A DNA stretch of 64,000 nt from Erpobdella octoculata (Eukaryota; Annelida; Clitellata; Hirudinida; Erpobdellidae). The notes under the pieces are model-generated. The model had not been told where the DNA came from, made no database searches, and saw nothing but the letters and a program-made list of their open reading frames with translations. The position numbers were made by a program, and so were the translations under genes. Below are positions 12,034 to 42,461 of this stretch, piece by piece (within the stretch, counting starts at the first letter, position 1; each line of letters starts with the position of its first letter). The stretch is taken from assembly GCA_963978895.1 (NCBI GenBank), contig OZ022247.1, forward strand, positions 23,425,599 through 23,489,598. The letters are read 5' to 3'.

Positions 12034-14043
12034 CCTTTTACTACACCTCCTTTATATCGTCGATCTTCTTCGTTTACCTCTCGCATCTCTCTACAAAGAT
12101 TTTCGAACCCCCGAAGCTACGACTCAATCAAACTTTCAACGACAGCGGCGACGGTTCTTTTTACTTCGAGGATGATGACGGCATCGACGGAGAGGGAAGT
12201 GACATCCAGCAGCAGACGGAGGATTCTGATGAACCAAATTCTGGCGGTGTCGTAGACGGGAAGAATCGAACGGTTGAAAGTTCAGAGTTTTCGAATGATG
12301 GTTTGTTTGTGTGGATTTGTTGGTTTGGTTACTTTTGATGCGATAATGTTATCACTATAATTTTATTATTATGGCTTAATAATTTTTATAAATTATATTT
12401 ATTTGCTAAAATTTTTTTCAACTAATGTCTTATTAAATTTTCAAATATTTCCAGTTATTCAAGAAGTGCCAAATCATAGACCGATCTCCGGATTGGACGT
12501 TCTGCGCGTTTTAGTTTTTCCCTTCTCGTTCATTTTCGGCTTCAATGGAAAAGAACTTTCGGAAGCAAAAAGATCTCACACCAAGAACGAAAGCACATCG
12601 GCCGATGATTCTAAATTTAACGACCGTAACCGCGCGGGCGATCGTCGTGGTGATTCGATCCGCCCTGGCAACCGTTGCGACCATGCCGAGAGCGAAACGA
12701 CAGAGACTGGAAAACACAAAGTGCATTATAAAAATCTTAAAAAATATCAAAAGTTCAAGAAAAAGAACAGAGATTATTCTAAGAAGCGGTTAAAGAAATT
12801 CTGGAAAAGACTTGTTCAAACTTCGGATGATGACAGTGATTTTGATAATAATGGCGAAACTAATAATAAGCCACCGTGCAAAGATGAAAATAAATTTGAT
12901 GGTGAAAAAATTAAGAACAATGGTTTCACGAATAGAAATGGAAAATCAAATAACAAAAGTGGAAGGTACGGTGGGGAAAGACCCGAATACGGAAATTCCG
13001 ACAGGGTTATATTTGGGGGCGTAAACAAGTTAGAAGAAGAAGATAAGCATAATGATAATGATGATGAAATTGACGATGATGATGATGATGATGGTCGGGT
13101 TAATGATGACGGATCATTTGAAACTAAGGAAGACATTCAGTACGAAAACATCAACAAAAAGGAAAAGAAGAAGCACAATCATCATCATCACCACCACCAT
13201 TATCATCATAAGAAACATCACCATAACAAGAATAGCAATAATCAAAATGGTGGAGACAACGACCATGGCGATGGTGATACTGATGGTGATAAAATGGGAA
13301 AAGAAAAGATTAGAAGAGATAGCAAGGAGTGGATGAATGAGAAAAGGGGAGACGACAGTGACGGTTATCTCCATTCGGATGATAACGATGATGTAGATGA
13401 TGACGATGATAGATATGGAGATGATGATGATGACAGAAATGGTGAAAAAATGTTTTCCAAGGATAAACATGGAAAGAGTCGTGGCGGTGGTCGGAGGAGC
13501 AGCCATGGTGATCGAGGAAATCGAGGAAGGTCGCAGAAAGGATCTGGAGACAGACGTAGAAACAGAGCCGATGATGGTCGGGTGTCTAACAATGATGCTG
13601 ATAATGACGATAATGAGGATGATGATGATGATAATAATGATAATGGTGATTATGATGATGATGTTGAGCAAGAGGAGATGGAGGATTTGAGTGGAAAAGA
13701 ATCGGAGAGTGATGAGGGGAAGAAAAAGAAGAAGAAGAAAAGGAAGAAAAAGAAGAAGAAGAAGAAGAGACAGCCAGGTGGTGATGGTGATGCCCATAGT
13801 GATGATGATGATGATGATGATCAGAAAGGTAGCGATCAGAAGAATAGTACTGAAAATAGCAGTGAGGAAGAATATACAAGTTGTACTGATGATGATGTTA
13901 GTGATACCTCCTCTGAATCTGGTAGTGGGTATGAAAGTGATGAAGATGATGATGATTGTGATACTTCTTCAGAGGTTTCCCATAGCAGTAATAATAATAA
14001 CAACAACAATAATAATAATAACAATAATGATAATGATACTTGA
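12034..14043 (+). CDS. Unrecognised Asp/Lys/His-rich protein, two 3' exons (5' end missing)
   Basis: Exon A is 12034-12300 (acceptor TTTTTTCAG, donor GTTTGT, phase 1 out). Exon B is 12455-14043, to a TGA stop. The frames join cleanly, giving about 617 residues. Exon A opens with a hydrophobic stretch (FYYTSFISSIFFVYLSHLS), then an acidic NDSGDGSFYFEDDD region. Exon B opens with RPISGLDVLRVLVFPFSF, again hydrophobic, and then becomes almost pure low complexity: Asp runs, a KKKKKKRKKKK block, a His-rich block and an Asn run at the C-terminus. Codons within the runs are mixed (GAT/GAC, AAA/AAG), so the protein sequence, and not only DNA slippage, may be maintained. The first exon and start codon were not found upstream. 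Function unknown; the two hydrophobic segments could be membrane helices. A poly(A) signal AATAAA is at 14499. Confidence 0.55.
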
Positions 14044-15672
14044 AGTGACATAATTAGGATTGAAATATAGTTTACAGCTAATTTGATTACTTAATTCTTT
14101 TGATACTACTTGTTGTGTGATCTTGACTTCAGCATGGTTTAGTACTCATATTTCTAGTCATTATGTATCAATCGATAATAAGAATATGTTTTTTTGTGGT
14201 CATACTAGTACGACAGTGGTAGTTATTTTCACAGTTGGTCACAGAATAGGCTTATTGAACAGTAACCGTAATTTCGAGTTAGCTTCATTTATACACAGTG
14301 TGCGATTACTCTTACGTTTAAATTCGACTTATTCGTTGACCGGTTAAAGTTACCTCTCTTCGATAGAATTGCTTTCGTGTGTGATTAAAAACTGAAATCG
14401 ATCTTTTTTGACTTCTCACATTGGTGCATCTCGAGTCAGTTTGTGTTTGCTTTTTTTTTCTCTTATACACAGCCATTGATCTTTCGTTTGTATTTCTTAA
14501 TAAATTATGATTAATTTATAAAAGAAAAACTTGCTCTTTTTTTGTTCACCTGCGAGAGCAGTGCTACGTTAACTAGCAAAAACTGGATGACGTGGTGATG
14601 GGGGCATCGTAGAAGACATGGAGGTCCTCTTAAAAAAAAGTAAAGTCCAAAGCAATGTTAATTGTTGGAACAGTTTAAAGTTGTCAAGAAATGATTTTCG
14701 ACAATGACAATGGCTTAGGGGTAGGCGCCTATAAATGGCTGCCCTGCAAGGACCCTTTCTCGCCTCTGAGCAAGACTTGTCTTGAAAAGGCGTGTGCTAA
14801 ACATGACGACCAAAAAATGAAACACACGGCACGCCGTTATATCATAACAATAATTTATAATTAACTGAGAGTTTCCTCTCTTATGATACTTTAAGGCGGC
14901 CTTGACCGTCGGCAGAAATGCCAGCAGAAGAAAAAAATCTTCAGTTGCAATCTCATTGTGTGTCTCTTTTGAAAGATCAAAAAATTTTTTTTTATCTCCC
15001 AACTAGTGGCGGGGTCACCGAATTCAAGTAACATTGCGTCGTCAATAGCGATTTGAACTCATCATCATCATTGTTATTATTATTATTTCAAATTGAGTCC
15101 CAGAAGATAAGAAACGTTGGTTAAGATATTACGGGGGGGGGGGGGGGATATTCACCAACGTCGCTTTCATATAATATTTTCAGTTGTTTCGGTCTCCACC
15201 CAACTACCCTATTCTTGGCCTTTTACTCGGTGCTCAGGGGGTGTTCTGGCCAGCGCCGCACTCCTCCCCTTTTTAATTTTGATCTCGAAAAACTAAAAAA
15301 TAGTTTAATTAACTGAAAGTGATTAGCGACTGTATCACAATACACATAGAAAGACAAAAAAATGGTTCGATTTCTGCGATAAGCCACTCGCCTACCTACT
15401 CGACGTTTTTATAAAAACCAGAAGAGATATAGATAGATAGATAGATAGATGCACGTTAGAGCAAGCGTTTGTAGATCATAAGTAACTCTGTGGTCAATAT
15501 ATACCTAATAACGATTTGCGTGTATCTGAATAAGAAAATTAATCGAAATCAATAAAGTATTAATTAAGCCATCGTTGAGATATAAAAAAAATCAGTAATT
15601 TTTTGGTAGCGGTTTATGGGTTGGCTTTTTATTGACTGAAGGTTTAGTTGAGTTGGATTCAATACAAGAGAA
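14044..15672. other. Intergenic stretch
   Basis: Contains a short (ATC/ATT) patch at about 15061, a run of 16 G at 15133-15148 and a (GATA)n patch at about 15430. No gene seen. Confidence 0.6.
14499..14504 (+). promoter_or_regulatory. Candidate poly(A) signal AATAAA
   Basis: First clear AATAAA downstream of the 14043 stop on the plus strand. It would give a 3' UTR of about 470 nt. Confidence 0.45.
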
Positions 15673-34673
<19,001 letters not shown>

Positions 34674-35748
34674 ACTGGCATGACTGTCGTGTGAATAAAG
34701 ATAACTTCAAAGTTCATTATATCGGTGACAGCATTTATACATTTATTTGCAGTTTTTCCCGCTCGATTTTTAATTACTTTCTTTCTTAATCTTTTTTTTT
34801 TGTAAATATCATTCCATTGATTGGCCTAAAAATTTTAAATTCTGACAAATGAGATCAGGGTTCAAAAACCCTGGCCGTAAAATTGAGAAAGAAATCATCA
34901 AACCGTGGATTGCTTGGCCCGATATCCTGGAAAAAAATAGCATCTTGGTTTATATCCCAGAGTGTTAATATTTCAAACGCAGCGCCGATGTTATGAGTCT
35001 CTTGGCAATTTGACAACAATGAATTTATTTTGTAAGAGGTTAGCTGAGAAAGGTGTGACCACACTGACCACGTTAACAACTCTTGCGTGGCGTGCACCAA
35101 CGGACTATATTGAGACAAAAAATCAAGTAGAGGCAACAAACAATTTGTATTGACTATAACCGTTTAATAATTATTTTTCATTGTCATACGATATATTTTT
35201 TAACAGCAATATTTATTAATTTTCGGTATAGAGGTTCAAAAATGTTTATCAAGTATCAAAAAACTGTTTGTTTTGCGACTAACTCACGGACCAGAAAGTG
35301 TATGCCATTCTGTTTTGAAGTTGATAATGAGGCGAAACTCGACAGCATACATATACAGTTCACACAAACATCAATAATTTACTGAAACCTTTTACAATTT
35401 ATAGACAAGCCTATAAGCTCCGCTAGAAAATCACAAGTTTAAGTTTACGTCTAAAACGAATCACGTAAGCAAACCAATCCAGTCGTTAGACTCACCGTAC
35501 GATATCTAATCTAGCTTCAGACGTGACTCAACTAGCCGGGTGGATGACTTGAGACGGTTTCAAGTCGATGTGATTGTTCATTCTCTTAATTGTCTACGAT
35601 GTACTGTAACAATTAAATTACGTCACCGGGATAATGAAAATAGCGATTTGTTGATTTGAGTACATATCCGGATCAAATTGGTGGTTTTAGCTTTTTTTAA
35701 ATCAGGAGATTTAAAATAAATAAAAAATGAGTTTCAGCCGAGAGTAGG
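34674..35748. other. Intergenic stretch between ABC transporter and GPCR stop
   Basis: The two genes converge here. I see no exon. An open minus frame at 34855-35139 has no recognisable domain and is not called. Confidence 0.6.
34694..34699 (+). promoter_or_regulatory. Poly(A) signal of the ABC gene
   Basis: AATAAA 21 bases past the ABC stop codon. Confidence 0.6.
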
Positions 35749-37633
35749 TTACACAGGAACACGACAATTTAGGCGACTAAGTTGTCTGTTGAAGAAGTTG
35801 AAGCAGTTTGACCATATACTGCCGCACATCATAGCCTTCATTTCTGGCATCCTCAGTCCGTAAATGAGAGGATCTACTATGTATTTGGTATACGGCTGGA
35901 GGCTCATGAAGTATATCAGAAAAGGGTTGCCCATGTAATCAGCTCCATCGCCCGGTCCATTTGTTAGAAACTGAACGATCAACGATGGTAGCAGATAAAA
36001 AGTCAAGGTTACTCCCAGGGCTGCTATGGTCACAAAAGCTCGCTTGTCAGCTTTAGTGGTGCCGTTTATAGTCGTCTTGTCAACGTTACGGCTACAGCAG
36101 GGAGCTCGAAGAGCTTTAGCTGATTCCGGAGAAGTTTGACAGATTTCGACTGACTGGGCAATCTGACCGACTGGTGTGTTAGTGCTATTCAATTCTCTTG
36201 AAACTGGCAAAGTATCGAGCTGTAAGTGGCTGATCTTATTACTGTCACAATTGTTTATTCCAGATGAAATTTTCGGACTGAGTCTACTGCGATCTGAACA
36301 GCTCGGTCTGAAACAAGAAAAGCAAGATGACTTAATGCCAGCACTAGCGTCAGAATACTTCATTCTTATTTCAGAATTGGTAGAAGATTTGCTAGATTTT
36401 CGAGTAGCGGAGGTCAATAGTGAATGCTTGTGCAAACTGTGAGACTGGTTAGAGTTGCTGCCGCTTCGTGCAACACGGTGTTCAGCCATTTCCTTGCCGA
36501 CTCTCTTGATCTTCAAGTACGTCACCATGCACAGACAGAATGAGGTTAGGTAGGCAAATGTTATAAGAAAGGTTGCTAAATGAGAGAAATTTGTATTCAT
36601 TTGAACGATCTTACTGAACTGTCGCATGTGATATGTTGTTTCATTGGATGACGCGAGCGTGGACGGAGACAGTCGCGATGTCGACGCCGATGAAGCTGGA
36701 GTGGTCAGTAGTTGTTCTGAAGTCGAAATGTTGAAGTGCGAGTAAGCTTTTGATGTAGGTAAGATTATCTGAAAGTTCTGGGAAGCTTGTTCCGGATTTG
36801 ACTTTAGTGTTGCTAAGATTAGGCTGAGCATTGTGAGCCATCCTATTAAAACGGCTATCCAGCAGGCGCCAACGTAGCTATAAATATTTCTCTTGCGCAA
36901 TAACAAAAGCTGCTTTAGCGGGCAGTTTATTGCAATGCACTGAACAATCGAAAAACCGAGCATAATGAACGTAGCTGCTAAGTTGACTAGCATTGAAGCT
37001 GCTGAGAGGATGGCTAACGCTCCGAAAAACTGACAAAAATCCAGCCACCTGAGAGATATCGGAAACCACGACCATCTTTGGCCGGCGAAGAAGAGATTGT
37101 GAGCCACCAGGGTTACCGGGGCCGAGACCAGGTTGACAACGGTCAAGTTGACGAACAGCAGCGTGTAGAGAGACTGTCGTCTTACAGGAGCCGACTGTCT
37201 GTCCTTCTTGAAGTTATGAGTTGCAACTAAAACGTAGGTGTTAACTAACAGCGATAAGAGAGTTAAAATTGTCTCCAGCGAGAATCTGACGTAAGAGTCG
37301 TAGACGTCCAGGAAATCGGCAGCTGCCGCGGCTTCTCTGCTGATCTTGGCGTCTGTTGTGGCCAGCGAGAGTCCTTCAAGTAATGAAGGGTCTGCGACTT
37401 CGCGACTGGCCAAAACTGAGCCCAGCGAGGTGACGGCGTCATCTGTTGACTGTTGAGTTTGAATAGCTTGTGTTTTAGATTTGTATTAATGTATGTCGTT
37501 TATTTAAATGCAATCTTAAAGTTACAGTTGTTGATAAGTAGCAAAGACGATGATGGTAATGATAATATTAACGAATGTTTTAAAGCAATCTACTTACCGG
37601 CAACATTGAAGTTCCAGTGGGTTGACGTGGCAT
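35749..37633 (-). CDS. Class A (rhodopsin-like) G-protein-coupled receptor, two exons, atypical motifs
   Basis: Exon 1 is 37633-37598 (ATGCCACGTC..., donor GTAAGT, 12 codons). Exon 2 is 37449-35749 (acceptor CTCAACAG). The join is phase 0, giving 578 residues. Seven hydrophobic segments fit TM1 about 68-91, TM2 105-132, TM3 151-186, TM4 204-226, then TM5, TM6 (FYLLP) and TM7 ending DPLIY, the DPxxY form of NPxxY. The TM3 end reads SIVQCIAINCPL where most receptors have DRYxAIxxPL, so the key Arg is Gln182. The TM2 NLxxxD Asp is Asn (NLTVVNL). TM3 has its usual Cys (C151) but the long second extracellular loop has no Cys partner. Three N-glycosylation sites lie in that loop. The third intracellular loop is very long and Ser-rich. 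The ligand cannot be named. Confidence 0.85.
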
Positions 37634-37902
37634 ATCGAACTTATCGTGAAGTGGAATATTATAAGAACTAGTTTTTTTTTAAATTTTATTTTATTATTCT
37701 TGTAATTATTATTATAAATATTATTATTATTACTATTATTATAAGTGTAGTTAATAAAATTTGCAATCGAAATTCACAGAGAACGCTGATGAATTTGTCG
37801 CAGTTTCTTGACGGCGTTTCGGTCGATGGGGGAACCATTCAAGTGTCGTGTGCTTCAAAAAGTGAGCCTATATTGCAAGTCGTCACATCTCTCTCTCTTT
37901 TT

Positions 37903-37908
37903 TTTCTC

Positions 37909-37976
<68 letters not shown>

Positions 37977-37980
37977 ATCT
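37903..37980. repeat. (CT)n polypyrimidine tract
   Basis: Nearly perfect CT run upstream of the GPCR gene on the plus strand. Confidence 0.97.
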
Positions 37981-38264
37981 TCTCTTCTACCTTAAAAAAG
38001 ATTGGATTTTTTTTTCTCCACCAGCAGCACCAACACTTTTGTATAATAAGATGATTGCACAGTGTTCCATGAGATGCATGCGAAATCCAAGGCACCTCTA
38101 AGGCATGGGCGAACAAGAAACTTACAGGGGAACCGTAGATTATCAAGTCCGCATTTTAACGCATATAAACGACCGTTTTAACTGACAATGTACCCCATTG
38201 TGCGTTTTACGCTAAACCTTTAACACGATTTTTAGATGATTTGTCTTGATATCCGAGGTTATTT

Positions 38265-38582
38265 TTAGAACAAGTGAAGCAAAAACAAAGTTTTTTAAAA
38301 ACACACTTTTATATTTTTTTACTACATAAACAACAAACATATTAGCATAGACAATAAATAGTTTGACGAAAATATCACAACTCATTATTTAATTAAATTT
38401 TGTCCAATCGATCCGAAAATTTGATAGAATGCATTATTAATTAGTTCGGAGGTATGTTTAAATTTTGAAGTCTCTAGCTCATCGGGAAGTTAGTTTAAAA
38501 TCGATTGCAAAATTTGACGACAGACAGATAGACAGACAGACAGAGAAGTCAAGTTAAGTAAAAGTGTGTAAAAAAACAGGAT
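38265..38582 (-). mobile_element. Dispersed repeat, copy 2 (about 310 bp)
   Basis: The reverse complement matches 8918-9226 almost base for base, including CCGATGAGCTAGAGACTTCA and CGATTGGACAAAATTTAATT. Main differences are a longer (CTGT)n run here and a few substitutions. Confidence 0.85.
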
Positions 38583-38949
38583 AACATTTAGCGGCCACGA
38601 GCGTATATATATCGTTATTATTCTCGTCTATCATAACGATCTATCATCATCATTCTCCTTCCTTGCTTTTCGACATTAGAAACTGCTTCACTTGGTCATA
38701 TGGTCTTATATAAAGCTTCAGGAAAATAAAGTTTTTGAAAAATTCTCTTAAGCCAAAGCAAGAGAAGTCAGGAAAATAATACCTATAACAGCTCAAAATA
38801 TCAAGGCTGAAAATAATATGAAAAATAATTAAATTTTCCACCGACGTTGTAGCGTCAGACGATGATGGATAATCCTTTTTCAAAATAACTTTTATCTTCA
38901 GGAATGTGAAAAATAAATAGATGCCTCGATCATCAAAATAATATTTTTT

Positions 38950-39150
38950 TTAAAATATATAAACACGCTTTTATAAAATGCTTAAGAAATTCTAGAAATT
39001 AAATTTTCTAAACATAAAATTGAAAATTGTGAGGCGTTTTCGTTTGTACTCCAATGATCGCTTACATAGCGTCCAACGCTTTTATATTTAGAGAATATAT
39101 TTTCTACCTTCTAGAGTATTTTATAGAAGACGTTGTTTTTTTAATATTAT
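38950..39150. mobile_element. Foldback/MITE-like inverted repeat element, copy B
   Basis: Imperfect inverted arms starting ACACGCTTTTATAAAATGCT and ending ATTTTATAGAAGACGTTG. The core GTACTCCAATGATCGCTTAC ... CCAACGCTTTTATATTTA aligns with the core of copy A at about 10556-10600. More diverged than copy A. Confidence 0.6.
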
Positions 39151-40310
39151 TGTATTTTCTAATATTTAGAGCATTTTATGAGAACATGTTTTTTAAATGA
39201 TTTTTTTTCTCAACAATTTTTTAAAACTTTAATAGAATGAATTTTTATGAGGGGCCAGTCTATATTGCAAGTTTCAGCTGGATTGGATGACGGAAAGTAT
39301 GTTAATTTTTACTTGCAAGATTTGTCGCGGACAAAATCAACATAAATGTGGAGCTAAAGAAAAGTGTGTAAGCATAACAACAGACTGGCAAACCGTCTAA
39401 GCATAACAAAAACTTAAACTCCATTTATAACGACTTCTGATATGGCGACTTTTTGCATATGACAAAATACACACACCCATAGAAACTAATGCATTTAGTT
39501 CAGTCGGACATCAGTGACATCACACCTCATTAAGGACTGTCCTCTTGCTGACAGGTGTTTTGGAAGTTCCAACGCCAGTTAAATCACACTCGTTTTCATC
39601 ATCCCCATATCATCATCATCATCATATCATCATCAAAATATCATTATCACTCCCATCTTCATCATCACTAATTTACAACTCGGACTGATAACCCTAAAAC
39701 CAGTCAGTGTAAAATTAGCTTTAACTCGTCTCACAGATATTTTTTTAGTTCATGTGAAAACCTGAAAATAAACATGGCCATATTAGCCACTTAACTAAAG
39801 TCCCTTCATATCCGTTCTAAGAACGAACACGACAGCCAGTTAACAAAACTCAAACTTAATTTTAGACAGAAAAATAATTGAGCATTTCTCAACAACAACA
39901 AAGCATTAAAAATAATAAAAGCTTCCCACGCAAAACAGCGGCTTAACAAAGCAAAGCAGAGAAAAAAAGGTAGGTTGTCAAAAGCAATCATGTTGGAGGC
40001 GTTTTATCCTGAGATGGAAATGAATTTTAAAACGGGAAAACTTCGGAAAAGTAAAATTACGAAATTTTAAATTTAAGAAAGCTGAACGTGAGATATGACA
40101 GAATGAATGAAAAATGTTTAGAAAAAGAAAGAAAAAAACTTAAAGAAAACGTATTACGGGAAATAATATATTTTATTAATCAAAAAAGAAAATTCATCAG
40201 ATTGATCTCACCGGAAACGACCATATGACTTAGTAAACATCACGTGATTTATATTAACCGCTTTGTCACTTTGACGACAATTGTTATAGCTATTTGAAAA
40301 ATAAATCGAT

Positions 40311-40315
<5 letters not shown>

Positions 40316-40341
<26 letters not shown>

Positions 40342-40371
40342 GGGTATGTGTGTGTGTGTGTGTGTGTTTAT
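40316..40371. repeat. (CA)n-(TG)n palindrome
   Basis: A run of CA repeats, a short spacer CGGGTA, then TG repeats on the same strand, making a near-perfect inverted repeat that could extrude as a hairpin. Confidence 0.95.
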
Positions 40372-42461
40372 TTGACCAGATCCGCTGAAAACTCTGATTG
40401 CTATTTGGTTTCTTTTTACATTTCTCCGCCACAATTAATTCAGCAACAAAGAGGATTACAAGGATCTCATTCGGTTAATTCAAGTGACTCATCAATTTCT
40501 TAGATGCCATAAAAAGCCGGAAAACAAAACAATCAAAGCGACTCTTCTTTCACTACGTGAAATAAATAACTGTTTTTATTTTTTATTAATTTAATTTTTG
40601 TAGAAAATGTTTGAAATAATTTTTATCCAGGTGGAAGAATATGATGACTCGTTTACATAAATTTAAAGTTAATTTAATATGTGTATTCTAAATCTCGTGA
40701 TTAACCAATTTAGCTGGAGAGCATGTGTGCAACCGAATGTCATTTGTTTTCGTATTCCCGCTTGCATTTCCAGTGGTGGAATTTAATTAAAATAAAACAT
40801 GAACAAAAACTCACAGTCTTTGGTCAGAAAAACAGGTGTGCGTTTTTTAAATTTCCGTTATTATTTTCAATATTAAAATTTTTTAACGATATTTTTATAA
40901 AAAAGAAACCACAAATAAACGTTGTCACTTTTCACCAAAATACCTGCCGGGGAACGAAGAGCGACAGCATAAACACCAGATATAGATTTATATGATAATT
41001 GACAAATATAATGTATCTATTTATAGACTGCTACGTTGAGATTAGTAAAAAAAAACTAGTCAAAATGTTTTCTTCGAATTCCTTCAAGCATTTACAGGTG
41101 CCTCGTAGGAATAGAAAGAGAATTAGAGGCAACTTAACCTCTAACCTCTAGCTCCTGACCTTGAGGCGAATTGATAGGTTTAAGTCACCTTGATAGCAAA
41201 ACATTCATTTATTTAATAAGAACTCGGAGCCTTTGGAATGTGTGTTTGAGAGATAAGGTGAAGTATTAATCCTCACCTTCTCTTGTCTGTCGCACATTCG
41301 AAGGGACAACTGCCAGACTACTGAGTGACAAAAGTAGAATAGCTAGAGTAGTTGAGTGACAGTTTAGCTCCCTGAAGAAGAAATAACAATGATGCTTTTG
41401 ATGGTTATGATCGTCAGTAGATCCGTCAGTAATTCATACAGTACAACTTGTCGCCAAATGTGATCAATCAACTCCAGAGGAGACAGGTGGCCACGAATAC
41501 GGCTCCTGTACGAAAATCTCGAATGGAACACCTCATCGTGGGCTTACGAGATGAAGTGATTAATGACCAATCACGTCGTCTTCTGGATATTTACGCTACC
41601 GATTCAATTCATCCATCTTTTTTCTTCTTTTTTTGGTTAAAATTTGTTATAGTAAATAAAATAGACAGAGGTGTGATAAGTAACGACTGAAGTAAGGCGC
41701 AGTGATCTAATTCCCCACGGCTCCTGGTTCTGAAAAACCCGTTATTCTTGGTTTCATGGATGATATTCGATATTGGATTTCGAAATAGAAGGACCTTCAT
41801 AAAATTTGTTTCATTCCCTTAGTAGCAAAATTTTAAAAATACATCTTCTAGTGGGTGTCTACGCTATAGCCCTAACACTTAAAAATATTTAATGGTGTGG
41901 AGGTCTTTGGACACTGGACAGTATCCTTTACTAATTGTATACGGTCTCCTCCGCATCATTAGTTTTAAATACTTATTTGTTTCTACGTTATCTAGTTGAA
42001 AATGGGTGTCTGAATGAATTTTGTAACCGCTTCTCCCTCTCTGGAATCAAACTCAGATTTTCCATTATCGTATCTTGTAGCACATTGGTACAAGTGACAA
42101 AGCCAAACACAATCATATGACTGCTCGTACCGTAATATAGAAGCAGCTTTTTTTAATTATAATTCAACAAGTGAAAAAAACGCAATAAGATGACTGCTTG
42201 TAATGTTTTTCCTATATAAACGCAGTTTTTTCAATTATTATTCAATAAACATTTTGCATATTTACAAAATATACACTTCGATATTTCTATTCGCAAATTT
42301 AATTTTAAGCTGTTTTATCGACCTCAAAATAGTGACGTCACTAGCGTCTTTTTTTGAAATTTTCATTGCACTTCCGAGTCGTCTGAAATTAGATTGCGTT
42401 AGGCCGAAGTCGAATTTGATTTGAAAAGGTTTGACAGATTGATTGCATTCTTAAAGAAAAG

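Larger units (their letters stand above)
37634..42461. other. Gene-free stretch between GPCR and LRR-Ig genes
   Basis: Contains a CT tract, a dispersed repeat copy, a foldback copy, an ATC patch near 39610 and a CA/TG palindrome. No exon recognised. Confidence 0.6.

Noticed and set aside
13114..13797. Minus-strand 227-codon ORF of Ile/Leu/Ser
   Set aside because: Shadow of the Asp/Lys-rich coding exon; the plus frame continues an upstream exon in phase and has more varied sequence outside the repeats.
34855..35139. 94-codon minus ORF
   Set aside because: No domain, no ATG context or splice support, between two convergent gene ends.
41448..41690. 80-codon plus ORF MSPNVINQLQ
   Set aside because: Ends in a poly-Phe tract over T-rich DNA and shows no homology I can recognise; no splice support.
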